Of a DNA stretch of 49,951 nt, positions 9,507 through 19,835 are shown in pieces. A model generated the notes under the pieces. It saw only the letters and a list, made by a program, of their open reading frames with translations, searched no databases and was not told where the DNA came from. Source of the DNA: Bacillus norwichensis (GTDB taxonomy: Bacteria > Bacillota > Bacilli > Bacillales > Bacillaceae_C); NCBI RefSeq assembly GCF_014836955.1, contig NZ_JACSPV010000032.1, forward strand, positions 1-49,951, written 5' to 3'. How positions within the stretch are numbered: position 1 is the stretch's first letter; every line of letters starts with the position of its first letter. The position numbers were made by a program, and so were the translations under genes.

Positions 9507-11039
9507 TTAATCAATCAAGCTAGTACCAGTCATTTCATCCGGCTTTTTAACATTAAGCAAATCGAGCATCGTTGGAGCAAGATCCGCAAGGATACCGCCG
9601 TCACGCAAATGAATTTCTTGCTTTGTCACAATCACAGGAACGGGATTTGTCGTATGAGCTGTCATTGGCGAGCCTTCAAGCGTAATTACCTCATCAGAGT
9701 TTCCATGATCCGCTGTGATAATAGCTGTACCGCCTTTTTGCAAAATCAAGTCCACTATCCGTCCAAGGCACTCATCCACTGCTTCGATGGCATCGATTGT
9801 CGGCTGAAGCATACCAGAATGTCCAACCATATCAGGGTTTGCAAAGTTCAAAATGATGGCATCAAAGCGGTCACCTTCAATCTCAGCACATAGAGCATCT
9901 GTTACTTCATATGCACTCATTTCTGGCTTCAAATCATAGGTTGCCACTTTGGGAGAATCAATTAGAATCCGCTTTTCCCCTGGAAATTCATCCTCTTTAC
10001 CACCGCTCATGAAAAAGGTGACATGCGGATACTTCTCTGTTTCGGCAATCCGGAGCTGAGTTAAATCAGCATTGGAAATTACTTCGCCAATGGTCTTATC
10101 CAAATTAACAGTTTTAAATGCAACATATCCTTTGACCGTTTCAGAAAAATGCGTCATGCAAACAAAGTGTAAGTCCTTCGGTCTGTCTTCTCCGCGATCG
10201 AATCCGTGAAATTCCTCATTTGTAAAAACATTGGAAATCTGAATAGCACGATCCGGACGGAAATTATAAAAGATGACGGAGTCTCCACTTTCGATCGTAG
10301 CATTCGCTTTTCCATCTTCGTCTGTGATGATTGAAGGAATCATGAATTCATCATAGATTTCATGAGCATATGAGTCTTCGATCATTTCCAGAGGGTCGGA
10401 ATATTGTGGTCCTTCTCCAAACGCCATTGCCCGATAAGCTTTCTCCACACGGTCCCAGCGTTTATCTCGGTCCATAGAATAGAATCTTCCAGATACAGTA
10501 GCAAATTTGCCGACTCCGAATTCAGCCATTTTTTCCTTAGCTGCTTTAATATATATTTCAGCCGTTTTCGGCCCAACATCGCGGCCGTCCAAAATGGCAT
10601 GAACGTATACTTCTTTCACATCTTGATCAGCAGCAAGCTTCAGAAGGGCATACATATGCTCAATATGACTATGCACACCACCATCAGAAAGCAACCCCAT
10701 CAAATGAAGCTTTTTCCCGTTCTCTTTTACATTCTTCACAGCCTCTAAAAATGTTTCGTTCTTTTCAAACTCACCGTCTCGGATTGCTAAATTCACCCTT
10801 GTCAAACTTTGGTAAACAATCCTTCCCGCACCGATGTTCAAATGTCCGACTTCAGAATTTCCCATCTGGCCTTCCGGAAGACCGACCGCTTCGCCACATG
10901 CAGTAAGCTCTGTATGCGGGTAAGTATTCCAGTAACGGTCAAAATTAGGCTTTTTCGCCTGAGCCACAGCATTTCCCTTTGTTTCTTCACGAAGGCCGAA
11001 GCCATCTAGGATAATCAAAGCTGTAGGTGATTTACTCAT
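9507..11039 (-). CDS. gpmI: 2,3-bisphosphoglycerate-independent phosphoglycerate mutase
   Basis: 510-aa manganese-dependent mutase that interconverts 3- and 2-phosphoglycerate, and is also needed for sporulation and germination in bacilli. It belongs to the alkaline phosphatase superfamily: ALIILDGFG at residues 7-15 (metal ligand Asp), [14 protein letters not shown] with the catalytic Ser near residue 62, DGRDVGP near 154 and TADHGNSDE near 444. The start MSKSPTAL at 11039 overlaps the tpiA stop by eight bases, a sign of translational coupling; longer frames run into tpiA coding sequence. Confidence 0.96.
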   Translation of the reverse strand: MSKSPTALIILDGFGLREETKGNAVAQAKKPNFDRYWNTYPHTELTACGEAVGLPEGQMGNSEVGHLNIGAGRIVYQSLTRVNLAIRDGEFEKNETFLEAVKNVKENGKKLHLMGLLSDGGVHSHIEHMYALLKLAADQDVKEVYVHAILDGRDVGPKTAEIYIKAAKEKMAEFGVGKFATVSGRFYSMDRDKRWDRVEKAYRAMAFGEGPQYSDPLEMIEDSYAHEIYDEFMIPSIITDEDGKANATIESGDSVIFYNFRPDRAIQISNVFTNEEFHGFDRGEDRPKDLHFVCMTHFSETVKGYVAFKTVNLDKTIGEVISNADLTQLRIAETEKYPHVTFFMSGGKEDEFPGEKRILIDSPKVATYDLKPEMSAYEVTDALCAEIEGDRFDAIILNFANPDMVGHSGMLQPTIDAIEAVDECLGRIVDLILQKGGTAIITADHGNSDEVITLEGSPMTAHTTNPVPVIVTKQEIHLRDGGILADLAPTMLDLLNVKKPDEMTGTSLID

Positions 11040-11793
11040 TGATGGACGCCTCCAGTAATGACAGGAACGAATTTGGATCCAGACTTGCCCCTCCGACAAG
11101 CGCTCCGTCAATATTTGACTGGATCATAAAATCACGAATATTATCCGGTTTTACACTACCACCATATTGAATGCGAACAGAATCAGCAGCCGCTTTTGAA
11201 AAATTGTTTTCTATCACTTGACGGATATGGCCACATACTTCATCCGCCCCTTCAGCTGTCGATGATTTTCCTGTTCCAATCGCCCAGATAGGTTCATAAG
11301 CAATGACAAGCTGCTTTACCTGCTCCTCTGTAAGCCCTTGAAGCGCCTTTGTAACCTGGCTTCCGACATGCTCACGCGTTTCTCCTTTTTCCCACTGTCC
11401 AAGGGATTCCCCAACGCAAACAATCGGAATCAACCCATATTGAAAAGCAGAAAGCACTTTTTTATTCACGGATTCATCCGTCTCATTATACAGTTCACGT
11501 CGCTCGGAATGGCCCAAAATCACATAAGAAACACCGATCCCTTTTAATGCGACCGGACTGACTTCACCGGTATAGGCGCCTTGTTCTTCAAAATGCATCG
11601 TTTGTGCGCCGACTTTCACATCATATTCTTCAACTTCCTTCACTAGGCGGTCAAGAAACAGAAAAGGGGCACAAATGATTGTATCAACCTGGTCCTGCGA
11701 TGGAACGAATCCTTTTAACTTTTCGGTAAAATCCACCGCTTCTTCTATTGTTTTATGCATTTTCCAATTGCCCGCAATGATCGGTTTTCTCAA
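11032..11793 (-). CDS. tpiA: Triosephosphate isomerase
   Basis: 253-aa TIM-barrel enzyme that interconverts dihydroxyacetone phosphate and glyceraldehyde 3-phosphate. It shows AGNWKMHKT with the active-site Asn and Lys (residues 8-16), LGHSERRE with the catalytic His (~94), the signature [14 protein letters not shown] with the catalytic Glu (~167) and the phosphate loop GGSVKPDN (~213). Length is normal. It follows pgk after 37 bp and overlaps gpmI. Confidence 0.97.
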   Translation of the reverse strand: MRKPIIAGNWKMHKTIEEAVDFTEKLKGFVPSQDQVDTIICAPFLFLDRLVKEVEEYDVKVGAQTMHFEEQGAYTGEVSPVALKGIGVSYVILGHSERRELYNETDESVNKKVLSAFQYGLIPIVCVGESLGQWEKGETREHVGSQVTKALQGLTEEQVKQLVIAYEPIWAIGTGKSSTAEGADEVCGHIRQVIENNFSKAAADSVRIQYGGSVKPDNIRDFMIQSNIDGALVGGASLDPNSFLSLLEASINE

Positions 11794-11830
11794 GTTGTTT
11801 CATCCTTTCAATCTGTACAGGTGAATGTTC

Positions 11831-13015
11831 TTATTCTTCATCGAGCGCCGCAATTCCCGGCAGATCTTTACCCTCCATAAATTCGAGGGAAGCTCCGCCA
11901 CCTGTGGAAATATGATCCATTTGCTCAGAGAGTGAAAAATGCTCTACCGCTCTGGCAGAATCTCCTCCGCCGATAATAGAATATGTATTGTCAGCTTCAG
12001 CCAACGCTTCGGCTACAGCTTTCGTTCCTTGGGCAAATGGATCCATTTCAAATACGCCCATTGGCCCGTTCCAGATAACGAGCTTGGATTCTCGGATAAC
12101 ACGGCTATATAACTCTGACGTTTTCGGCCCAATATCTAGTGCAAGCCAGCCATCCGGGATGCTTTCTATGTCAACAACTTTATAATTCGCATTCTCAGAA
12201 AAAGCATCTGCTACGACTGCATCAATCGGCAAAAGAAATTTTACACCTTTACTCTCTGCTTTTTCCATGAAGTTTTTGGCAAGCTCAATTTTATCTTCTT
12301 CTAATAAGGAATCGCCGATCTCATAGCCCTGGGCTTTAACAAATGTGAATGCGAGTCCGCCACCAATAATTAAATTATCCACTTTATCAAGTAAATTATC
12401 AATAACACCAATCTTATCTTTTACTTTGGCACCGCCAATAATTGCTGTAAAAGGTCTCGCAGGGCTGGAAAGTGCATTTCCTAGCACCTCAAGCTCTTTT
12501 TCAATCAAAAACCCGGCAGCAGACGGCAAATGCTTTGCCACACCTTCTGTTGAGACATGTGCGCGATGCGCAGTACCAAAGGCATCATTCACATACAGAT
12601 CAGCAAGCTCTGCAAAGGCTTTTGCCAACTCTTCATCGTTCTTTTCCTCACCAGGATGGAATCGTACATTTTCCAGAAGAAGAATGTCGCCTTCCTGCAG
12701 ATCAGAAACTTGTTCTTTCACGTCTTCTCCAATGACTTCTTCGGAGTAACGGACATCCCTGCCCAGCAGTTCCGCTAGCTTTTTAGCAACAGGAGCTAAT
12801 CTGAGCTCTTCCACTACTTGACCTTTTGGTCTTCCCATATGGCTGGCTAAAATAATAATTGCTCCATTGTCAGCCAAATGGCAGATGGTCGGCAGTGCCG
12901 CCTTAATTCTTGTATCATCAGCAATAGTTCCGTCATTCATTGGAACATTGAAATCCACTCGACAAAAAACTTTTTTCCCTTTTACATCCAGATCCCTAAT
13001 TGATTTTTTCTTCAC
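11831..13015 (-). CDS. pgk: Phosphoglycerate kinase
   Basis: 394-aa two-domain kinase that makes ATP from 1,3-bisphosphoglycerate. The N-terminal substrate site [10 protein letters not shown] is at residues 19-28, followed by [11 protein letters not shown] (~55) and [12 protein letters not shown] (~113). The C-terminal nucleotide domain has [12 protein letters not shown] (~192) and the final [12 protein letters not shown] and [11 protein letters not shown]. It is intact and of normal size. It lies 125 bp after gapA; a GC-poor spacer without a clear terminator separates them. Confidence 0.97.
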   Translation of the reverse strand: MKKKSIRDLDVKGKKVFCRVDFNVPMNDGTIADDTRIKAALPTICHLADNGAIIILASHMGRPKGQVVEELRLAPVAKKLAELLGRDVRYSEEVIGEDVKEQVSDLQEGDILLLENVRFHPGEEKNDEELAKAFAELADLYVNDAFGTAHRAHVSTEGVAKHLPSAAGFLIEKELEVLGNALSSPARPFTAIIGGAKVKDKIGVIDNLLDKVDNLIIGGGLAFTFVKAQGYEIGDSLLEEDKIELAKNFMEKAESKGVKFLLPIDAVVADAFSENANYKVVDIESIPDGWLALDIGPKTSELYSRVIRESKLVIWNGPMGVFEMDPFAQGTKAVAEALAEADNTYSIIGGGDSARAVEHFSLSEQMDHISTGGGASLEFMEGKDLPGIAALDEE

Positions 13016-13140
13016 TGGGTAAGCCTCCTCCTAAACGCAGAAAATAAGAGAGTGGGTTTCTTTTCCCGCTCCCTCCTCTACACCCCTCTATATTATAGAT
13101 GCCAAGAGGCGAATATCCAATACCAAATCTGATTTTTTGA

Positions 13141-14217
<1,077 letters not shown>

Positions 14218-14218
<1 letters not shown>

Positions 14219-14485
14219 CAAATCCAAATTCCCTTATTAATCACAAGGACTTCAAGCTTATTTTCCACGGCTGACTCAATAATATCCGAATAGCCTTGTC
14301 TTATCTTATTCCTATCTGCTCCATAAGTATGCTGGGTCTAACCACTTCATTAAGATTGCATTAAGAAAAGCACGAGTTAAATTTTGGTGATGAAGCTCCT
14401 CAGTCATCACAGCAAAGCTGCTAATTTCATTACATTGTGAAAAAGCTGCCTTGAATATATTTCATATACTGTTCCGTAGAATCAC
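14218..14485 (-). pseudogene. Decayed reading frame in the usual cggR position
   Basis: The minus strand holds protein-like pieces in shifting frames: DSTEQYMKYIQ, then after a frame change a long piece including SFAVMTEELHHQNLTRAF and AILMKWLDPA, then after another shift GYSDIIESAVENKLEVLV ending at a stop at 14218-14220, beside the gapA leader hairpin. At least two frameshifts break it. I do not recognise the family, and the pieces do not resemble the end of the CggR repressor. It is the relic of an unidentified gene. Confidence 0.5.
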
Positions 14486-14550
14486 TTTCTTCCTATATAA
14501 ATTTCCGCGTAACTTGCCCTTGCTTAGGGGAGTATTTAACAGACTCAGAT

Positions 14551-14597
14551 CGTGATGTCCTGTCGCTTCGCTTGCACTTGTACTTCCTGTACGTCGT
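14551..14597. repeat. Diverged copy of the 50-bp hairpin repeat, opposite orientation
   Basis: Read on the minus strand it gives TACGACGTACAGGAAGTAC, then GTGCAAGCGAAGCGACAGGA, then CATCACG, matching the element at 9321-9370 with several changes mainly in the outer arms. No flanking direct repeat is clear here. Confidence 0.6.
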
Positions 14598-14650
14598 AGC
14601 AGACACCTGAAATTTCAAACAAAATATTTCCCATCTAAATTTACGCATAG

Positions 14651-14692
14651 AAAAAGACACCTGTCGGTCAAGGTCGAGTCAGGTGTCTTTTC
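14651..14692 (-). terminator. Terminator at the end of the glutaredoxin-like gene
   Basis: AAGACACCTG / CAGGTGTCTTTTT stem with a T run on the minus strand. The stop codon of the gene lies inside the stem. Confidence 0.85.
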
Positions 14693-14933
14693 GATTCGTA
14701 TAATCTTTGAGTTTGTCTTCTAAATCCAGCAAATCAATACGCCCATACTGAACGATCTCACCGCTAATTTCCACAACAGGAATCATCAGTCCAAACCTTT
14801 CAGTCAGCTCATCACTGTCATCAATATCTTTTTCAATGATTTTAAAAGGGTAATCTTCTTGGAGTAATTGTAAAAGCAGTTTCCCTTCATTACAAAGCTC
14901 ACATTTGTTTCTCGTATAGTACAGTACTTCCAT
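14679..14933 (-). CDS. Glutaredoxin-family thiol protein
   Basis: 84-aa thioredoxin-fold protein with the redox motif CELC at residues 10-13, within YYTRNKCELC, and a cis-Pro in IPVVEI near residue 52. It resembles the small glutaredoxin-like proteins coded between rpoN and cggR in many Bacillus genomes. The start at 14933 has GGAG six bases upstream; an ATG four codons earlier is possible but has a poor site. It follows rpoN after about 15 bp, so it is probably co-transcribed. Its partner is unknown. Confidence 0.8.
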   Translation of the reverse strand: MEVLYYTRNKCELCNEGKLLLQLLQEDYPFKIIEKDIDDSDELTERFGLMIPVVEISGEIVQYGRIDLLDLEDKLKDYTNRKDT

Positions 14934-14948
14934 ATGCCTCTCCATTTC

Positions 14949-16289
14949 CTACTCATACCGTTTACGTTTTGTTGATGATGGAATGCGCAACTGTTCCCGA
15001 TATTTGGCAACCGTCCTCCTTGATAAGGTAAGGCCTTTATCTTTCAGCATGTTCGCTATCGCCTGATCGGACAATGGCTTGCTCTTGTCCTCTTTATCGA
15101 TAAGCCCTTTGATCAAGGTTTTCGCCTGGCCCGCTGAGGCCTGTTCTCCGTCGCTAGCCGCATTTACCTGTAGTGCTTGGGAAAAGAATTTTTTAAGTTC
15201 ATGCATGCCGCTAGGCGTTTGAATATATTTTCCCCTAATCGCCCGGCTCACAGTCGATTCATGCACTTCTATTTTTTCAGCAACATCCTTCAATGTCAAC
15301 GGTTTAAGGTAGCGGGGACCTTTTAGGAAAAAGTCCTGTTGTTCTTCAATAATCGCCATGCCGACTTTCATCAGCGTCTGCTTTCTCTGTTCGATGCTGC
15401 GCATGATCCAGCGAAAATCCTGACGCTTGTCATTCAAGTATTGTTTCACCTTATCATCCGCGATGCTGGACATCTCGTTATAATAATCAGCCTGATAACG
15501 AATAGCCGGCAAATGTCTTTCAAATAATTGCAATTCTAATTTCCCATCAATGATCTCCAAAATTAAATCCGGAATAACATATTGAGGCCTCTCGTAATCA
15601 AAGTGAGTACCAGGGCGCGGATCAAGCGTCGTAATAAAATCAGCCGCCTGCTGAATTTCCTTCAAGCTGACATTTAGATTTTCAGATAAAACCTTCCACT
15701 TTTTCTCCGCGAATTCATTGAAATATTCAGTCAATAACTTGATAGCCAATTCAGGTGCATCACTTCTTCTCTCCACCTGCAATACAAGGCATTCCTGCAA
15801 CGATCTCGCCGCTACCCCTGCAGGCTCAAGACTTTGGACAAGCTGCAAAATTTCTTCTGCTTCGTCGATCGAAGTCCCGCATATCGCAGCAGCTTCTTCA
15901 ATCGTTATCGTCAAATATCCATTTGGATCTAAATTATATATGAATTGTTCCACCAGTTTTTCTTGAAAATCAGACAGCGCTTTCATCACCAGCTGAGAAA
16001 ATAAATGATCTGCAAGCCCTTCAGTTTGCTCAGCGATTTGCTCAAGCCATTTTTTTTGATCATTTTCAGGATTGGTGACTTTTCTCTTCCTCACTCTGTC
16101 GTAGCGGGGATCTATAGATCGAACGATCGGTGACTCAAGTTGGATAAGCGGATTATCCATTTCTTTCGTTTCAAGAAAAGCTGTCAATTCATGGGCGGTG
16201 TACTGCAATATAGTAATCGCCTGTTGCAGCTCCTGCGTCATCGTCAGATTCAATGTTTGCTTTTGCAACAAAGCCGGTTCCAGTTTCAT
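14949..16289 (-). CDS. rpoN: RNA polymerase sigma-54 factor (SigL)
   Basis: 446-aa sigma-54. The Gln-rich activator-binding region I is at residues 7-50 (KQTLNLTMTQELQQAI), the core-binding region at ~90-280, the helix-turn-helix in VHESTVSRAIRGKYI near residue 345 and the RpoN box RRTVAKYRE near residue 423, which reads the -24 element. It directs promoters that need enhancer-binding ATPases, in Bacillus for amino acid and levan use. The position upstream of the glycolytic genes is conserved. It is intact. Confidence 0.95.
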   Translation of the reverse strand: MKLEPALLQKQTLNLTMTQELQQAITILQYTAHELTAFLETKEMDNPLIQLESPIVRSIDPRYDRVRKRKVTNPENDQKKWLEQIAEQTEGLADHLFSQLVMKALSDFQEKLVEQFIYNLDPNGYLTITIEEAAAICGTSIDEAEEILQLVQSLEPAGVAARSLQECLVLQVERRSDAPELAIKLLTEYFNEFAEKKWKVLSENLNVSLKEIQQAADFITTLDPRPGTHFDYERPQYVIPDLILEIIDGKLELQLFERHLPAIRYQADYYNEMSSIADDKVKQYLNDKRQDFRWIMRSIEQRKQTLMKVGMAIIEEQQDFFLKGPRYLKPLTLKDVAEKIEVHESTVSRAIRGKYIQTPSGMHELKKFFSQALQVNAASDGEQASAGQAKTLIKGLIDKEDKSKPLSDQAIANMLKDKGLTLSRRTVAKYREQLRIPSSTKRKRYE

Positions 16290-16632
16290 CGCTCTCTCCC
16301 CCTCCTGCTATTCTACTATATTATCATAAAACCGTACATATTTTTTAAGAATTTGTGACAGATATCCTCCCTCAGCCATCCTTTTTCTTCTTTTACTGAG
16401 CAAAACACACAAAAAACAGTTTATGCGAAAAAATATAGTGCCTATTTTGTCACTTTCTGGGTAGTTGTCCATTCGCTGGACGGTTGTCCTACATACTATT
16501 TACTATACGGACCTGAAAGCACAAGTGCCCGTTTTAGCGACGTACAAATATATGGAATGATGAAAGCGAAGGAATTCATGGAGCTTTGTAGCGAGCTGAA
16601 CGAGAATTTTTCGAATAAGCCATAAAGCGGAT

Positions 16633-16675
16633 TAGGAATTGCTTAACCTTTCATAGGGCTTTAGCCCAATTCCTA
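16633..16675. other. Compound hairpin in a 506-bp gene-free stretch (16290-16795)
   Basis: TAGGAATT (16633-16640) pairs with AATTCCTA (16668-16675), and the enclosed GGGCTTTAGCCC forms an inner stem. There is no T run on either side. Between rpoN and cotD I see no gene otherwise; a short protein-like piece near 16530-16620 on the plus strand has no start or ribosome site. Confidence 0.5.
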
Positions 16676-16795
16676 CAAAAGAATGTAAAGTCTGTTAATT
16701 ACTGGGCATCAAAGCTAGACATAGCAGGAGTTCCTTCAAATACCATCCCTAAAAAACTGATATGATCTTGATTATTAAAAAAGGAGGATTTTGTC

Positions 16796-17203
16796 ATGAG
16801 AAACTACAAATCTTGTGGATGCTACAAAAAATGCACATGTGGATACCCACAGGCGAAGCCTGCACAACAATTACCCGACAAAACAATGCCTGCTCAGACC
16901 AGTCCTACGAAACAGCTGAATGAGTATGTGGGCCAGGATGTCTATATTCCGATGGTACACCCTTCCCATACAACACAGGTAAACCACACAACTTATAAAT
17001 ACATGCATTCTTACCCGCACACACAATCAGTGGTAAACTCCGTTTCAGAGAAACATTATTGTGTATGCCCGTCTAAAGTAAGTCCATCTAACGTAGGTCC
17101 ATCTAATGTAGGTCCATCTAATGTAAGCCCCGCCAACGTTGGCCCGTCCAATGTAAGTCCATATAGCCAGAAATGGGGAAACAAACCTAAACGTTACTGG
17201 TAA
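16796..17203 (+). CDS. cotD: CotD-family spore coat protein
   Basis: 135-aa Cys- and His-rich protein. The N-terminus has CGCYKKCTCG. The middle segment, residues ~55-90, matches the CotD core: HPSHTTQVNHTTYKYMHSYP and PHTQSVVNSV, close to the B. subtilis CotD pattern HPxHTTxVNHxxFxHxHYFPHT. CotD is an inner-coat protein made in the mother cell under sigma-K/GerE. The C-terminus adds a low-complexity run of PSNVGPSNVSP units (residues ~97-127), absent from B. subtilis CotD. AAGGAGG precedes the ATG and a terminator follows. Confidence 0.85.
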   Translation: MRNYKSCGCYKKCTCGYPQAKPAQQLPDKTMPAQTSPTKQLNEYVGQDVYIPMVHPSHTTQVNHTTYKYMHSYPHTQSVVNSVSEKHYCVCPSKVSPSNVGPSNVGPSNVSPANVGPSNVSPYSQKWGNKPKRYW

Positions 17204-17210
17204 ATTGAAT

Positions 17211-17254
17211 GCGTAAAGGCAGGACCAGCTGCTTTTACGCTTATTTACTTTTTA
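17211..17254 (+). terminator. Terminator after cotD
   Basis: GCGTAAAGGCAG / CTGCTTTTACGC stem, then TTATTTACTTTTT. A further A/T-rich inverted repeat, AAGCCCTT / AAGGGTTT, is at 17368-17390. Confidence 0.85.
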
Positions 17255-17552
17255 AATTAAAATTCCAGAAAATGGACCTTAGGACGCATTGTTTTTAACA
17301 TTTTTTTGCATTAAAATGGAAAATAAGGTTGATTATCGACCTTATACCCCCTTTTATAATACAAAAGAAGCCCTTTCAAACGAAGGGTTTTCTTATTTCA
17401 TCCCGGAAAAACCGGTTTTTTTAAAAAAATAAAAAACACCTCCATTGAGATGTTTACAATAATTCCTCATAATATATATAAATGCGTCATCAAAAGCAAA
17501 AAGATTATCCCTGATCGAAAGACCATATTTTCACCTTTCCATCTGTTATGAT

Positions 17553-17699
17553 TTAATGCATGTAATACATATATTCGTAGTCAAACTCTTCTTCGGTTAT
17601 TTCATAAAACTGATCCTCATCGAACTCGAAACTGTCCTCGTAGTAATCAGGATTCTGCTTGAATTTTCCATAAAAAAAACCAAAGAGTGTTTTTAACAC
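17553..17699 (-). CDS. 48-aa acidic, Tyr-rich small protein of unknown function
   Basis: GTG start seven bases after GGAGG (17707-17711). The protein opens with a hydrophobic/basic stretch MLKTLFGFFYGKFKQ and continues as a strongly acidic, aromatic segment including YYEDSFEFDEDQFYE and EYMYYMH. Synonymous-looking base use and the strong ribosome site support a real gene. I recognise no family. It stands alone between cotD and a gene-free stretch, on the opposite strand to cotD. Confidence 0.65.
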   Translation of the reverse strand: MLKTLFGFFYGKFKQNPDYYEDSFEFDEDQFYEITEEEFDYEYMYYMH

Positions 17700-17839
17700 T
17701 TTTCCACCTCCATTTATTTGTTACATATAACTTAACATCCGCTTGTTAATGGTGTGTTAAGGCAGTGTAAAGTTTCTGTTTAAGTAGTGGAATTTTATGG
17801 GGTTTCTCCGATTGAAACAGAGATATCATATAATAATAG

Positions 17840-18020
17840 AAGAAAGTGGAACAGGCCTTGCTCACTCAGTAAGAGCGGAGATACCTAAATACAGTGATTA
17901 CTAGGGGCAATAGTATCAGTAGGTTTTGAAGCATGAACCCTCGTCTTAACAGCAAGAAATTTTGTGCGTTTGGGGGACAAGCCAAATTTACCCGCCGAAA
18001 GGAGCGTATTGATGAAGCAT
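17840..18020 (+). repeat. Possible TnpB-type element 3' relic in a gene-free stretch
   Basis: A short frame ending in VRAEIPKYSDY and a stop is followed by a noncoding segment with GTTTTGAAGCATGAACCC, which resembles the segment after tnpB genes in bacilli. This is recalled pattern only. The rest of 17700-18289 shows no gene. Confidence 0.25.
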
Positions 18021-18289
18021 GCCTACTTCTCCCCCCTTAATAACCTTTGTAATTTTCCCGAAAAATCAACTACTTCTTTATTGCCTTTTAAAAGAAATTG
18101 CCCTTAATCAAATAATTAATCCTCATCTTGACATATCACCACAGGCCTAAATAAACTCTTTATCATTTTTTCGATTTACAAATTCTTTTCAGCCAAAAGA
18201 TCTGCAACCTCACAGGAGTCTCAGCTGATAATTTACCACGGCCAACTTCTAGAAGATAATAACGCTTTGTACTCTCACACCCTAGTTTT

Positions 18290-18393
18290 TTGCCGTTTCG
18301 GCAACATTTTCATAGTATATTACATTAGGTTTTTAACAAAATTAACACTATTATTACCTTTTTGGCAAAAATATTTCATTACCATTTTGGTAA
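18290..18393. promoter_or_regulatory. Three palindromic operators before the XRE gene
   Basis: TTGCCGTTTCGGCAA (18290-18304), TTACCTTTTTGGCAA (18354-18368) and TTACCATTTTGGTAA (18379-18393) fit TTRCCNTTTNGGYAA. The last two are 25 bp apart, center to center, and end about 42 bp before the regulator start. This is the layout of autoregulation by the XRE protein, which is inferred. Confidence 0.75.
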
Positions 18394-18435
18394 ATGTTAG
18401 AATGATAACAAATATATAAAGGGGAAGAAAAAGAA

Positions 18436-18789
18436 ATGGGTAGATTGGGGAATCGGATTAAATTATTAAGAGAGAAAAATGATTACTCTCAAAAGACAGT
18501 AGCTGACGCTATTGGCATTTCAAATGTTCAACTTTCCCGTTACGAATCAGGTGATAGAAAACCTGATCCTGAAACCATTTCTTTATTAGCTGATTTTTTA
18601 AATGTAACTACAGACTATTTGTTGGGACGTTCTGGCAATCCCAACGGTGACAATAGAAATGAAGAGGATTATCAAAAAATCATCATTGATCCTGAATTAA
18701 AGCGTTGGCATAGAGAATTACCTAAAACTCCTGAAAAAGATTTGAGGAAACTTCGTAAGTTATGGGAGATTATGATGAATGATGAGTAG
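18436..18789 (+). CDS. XRE-family transcriptional regulator
   Basis: 117-aa protein with an N-terminal Cro/CI helix-turn-helix (residues 5-60: RIKLLREKNDYSQKTVADAI, cited to its limit, then QLSRYESGDRKPDPET) followed by DYLLGRSGNP, the common linker of SinR/phage-type regulators, and a charged C-terminal tail. The ATG follows AAGGGGAAG. Three palindromes lie upstream. It precedes a DUF4352 lipoprotein gene by 47 bp on the same strand; the pair may form one transcript. It may be a prophage accessory regulator at the lysis end of the neighbouring prophage unit. Confidence 0.88.
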   Translation: MGRLGNRIKLLREKNDYSQKTVADAIGISNVQLSRYESGDRKPDPETISLLADFLNVTTDYLLGRSGNPNGDNRNEEDYQKIIIDPELKRWHRELPKTPEKDLRKLRKLWEIMMNDE

Positions 18790-18836
18790 CACTTAGGTGT
18801 TAATCATAAATAATAATACATAAGGAGAGAAATATT

Positions 18837-19337
18837 TTGAAGAAATACTTGTTTATTCTGTTGGCCTTTGGCCTTGCGGTTGGACTAGCCGCTTGCGATG
18901 AAGGGGGATCTTCATCAAGCAGCAGTGGAAAAGAAAAAGAAAGCGCTGAGAAGAAGGAAAAGAAAGAAGATAAAAAGTATGGACTCGGCGAAACAGCTGA
19001 AGTTGGCGATGTAAAGGTGACAATAACTAAGGTGTCTTTGACTGACGAAAGAAATGAATTTGAAGAATCAGAACCTAACAAAGTAGTTAAAATTGAATAC
19101 GAAATGGAAAATAACAGAGATGAAGAAATACCTGTAGGAGCTGATTTCCAAGTTTATGACAGCTCTGGTAACCAAGTTGAGTTATATGCGTTGGACAACA
19201 CACTGGGAAGCCTGAAACCAGGCAAAAAGCTTCAAGGTGTTGAGCATTATGGAATTGAAGACGGACCAATTGAAGTCTATTTCAAACCTATGTTCTCCCT
19301 TGATAAAGATGCGATATTCGAATTAGATGTAGAATAA
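18837..19337 (+). CDS. DUF4352-domain lipoprotein
   Basis: 166-aa predicted lipoprotein. The signal peptide (KKYLFILLAFGLAVG) ends in the lipobox LAAC, Cys near residue 20, followed by a Ser/Glu/Lys-rich linker and a beta-rich domain (~55-166) of the DUF4352/telomeric-repeat-binding-like type with VKVTITKVSLTDERNEFE and PNKVVKIEYEMEN. The TTG start follows AAGGAGAG. Such lipoproteins are common in Gram-positive prophages and plasmids, in some cases linked to superinfection exclusion; here that is inference from position. A strong terminator follows. Confidence 0.8.
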   Translation: MKKYLFILLAFGLAVGLAACDEGGSSSSSSGKEKESAEKKEKKEDKKYGLGETAEVGDVKVTITKVSLTDERNEFEESEPNKVVKIEYEMENNRDEEIPVGADFQVYDSSGNQVELYALDNTLGSLKPGKKLQGVEHYGIEDGPIEVYFKPMFSLDKDAIFELDVE

Positions 19338-19361
19338 TAATAGCCTTTTTTAGGCTCTCAG

Positions 19362-19402
19362 CTTGTAGAGAAAGTAGTTTTTTCTCTACAAGTTTTTTTA
19401 TT
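19362..19402 (+). terminator. Terminator after the lipoprotein gene
   Basis: Perfect stem CTTGTAGAGAAA / TTTCTCTACAAG, seven-base loop and TTTTTTTATTT tail. Confidence 0.9.
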
Positions 19403-19620
19403 TCATACATAAGAAATTTCAGCTCTATGTCAAATGTTGAGGTGAGGTGAGGTGAAATCTCATTCTTCCCACATGACTTCCATTTTTTTATACTTATGTA
19501 GAAACAGTCTTTTCGCCCTTGATCAAAGGAAATATCTAAAACCAATGGCGGTCCTCTTCTTAACTTTTCTCAGATTATTAATCTCCCCCCTAAAAAGCAT
19601 TTCAGTAATCAAATAAAAAG

Positions 19621-19835
19621 CTACCGGCGCTTTTTGTAGAAGAGGTATGTCAACCGTCCAAACCACTTTAAATGTTTAATCTTTTGAGCCCGGTAATCGT
19701 GAATTTTCCTGATTTCTCCCTGCAACATGGACATTTGTGGACCCTCACATCCATTTTTATATGAAGCTCCATGCGGTCTTCCACTTTTGTGATCAATACA
19801 TCTTCAAGCCGGGGATTTTTATGTCGAATTTTGTG
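19621..19835 (-). pseudogene. ISL3-family transposase N-terminal relic
   Basis: NPRLEDVLITKVEDRMELHI and VHKCPCC match the zinc-finger N-terminus of ISL3 transposases. A one-base shift after CPCCREKSGK moves the family continuation IHDYRAQKIKHLKWFGRLTY into another frame, which then stops at 19621. Only about 70 of the usual ~400 residues remain. The surrounding spacer 19403-20233 has no intact gene; an imperfect hairpin CCCCACCCTCGGA / TCCGGTGAGG lies near 20085-20125. Confidence 0.75.

Noticed and set aside
13016-13140. Terminator between gapA and pgk
   Set aside because: Only weak pairing of purine/pyrimidine-rich tracts without a clear stem and T run.
16500-16625. Protein-like piece with FMELCSELNENFSNKP on the plus strand
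   Set aside because: No start or ribosome site and the frame changes within it; possibly a dispersed repeat.
18436-19337. Toxin-antitoxin pair (XRE plus partner)
   Set aside because: The second gene is a lipoprotein with a signal peptide and a DUF4352 domain, not a toxin family, and the genes do not overlap.
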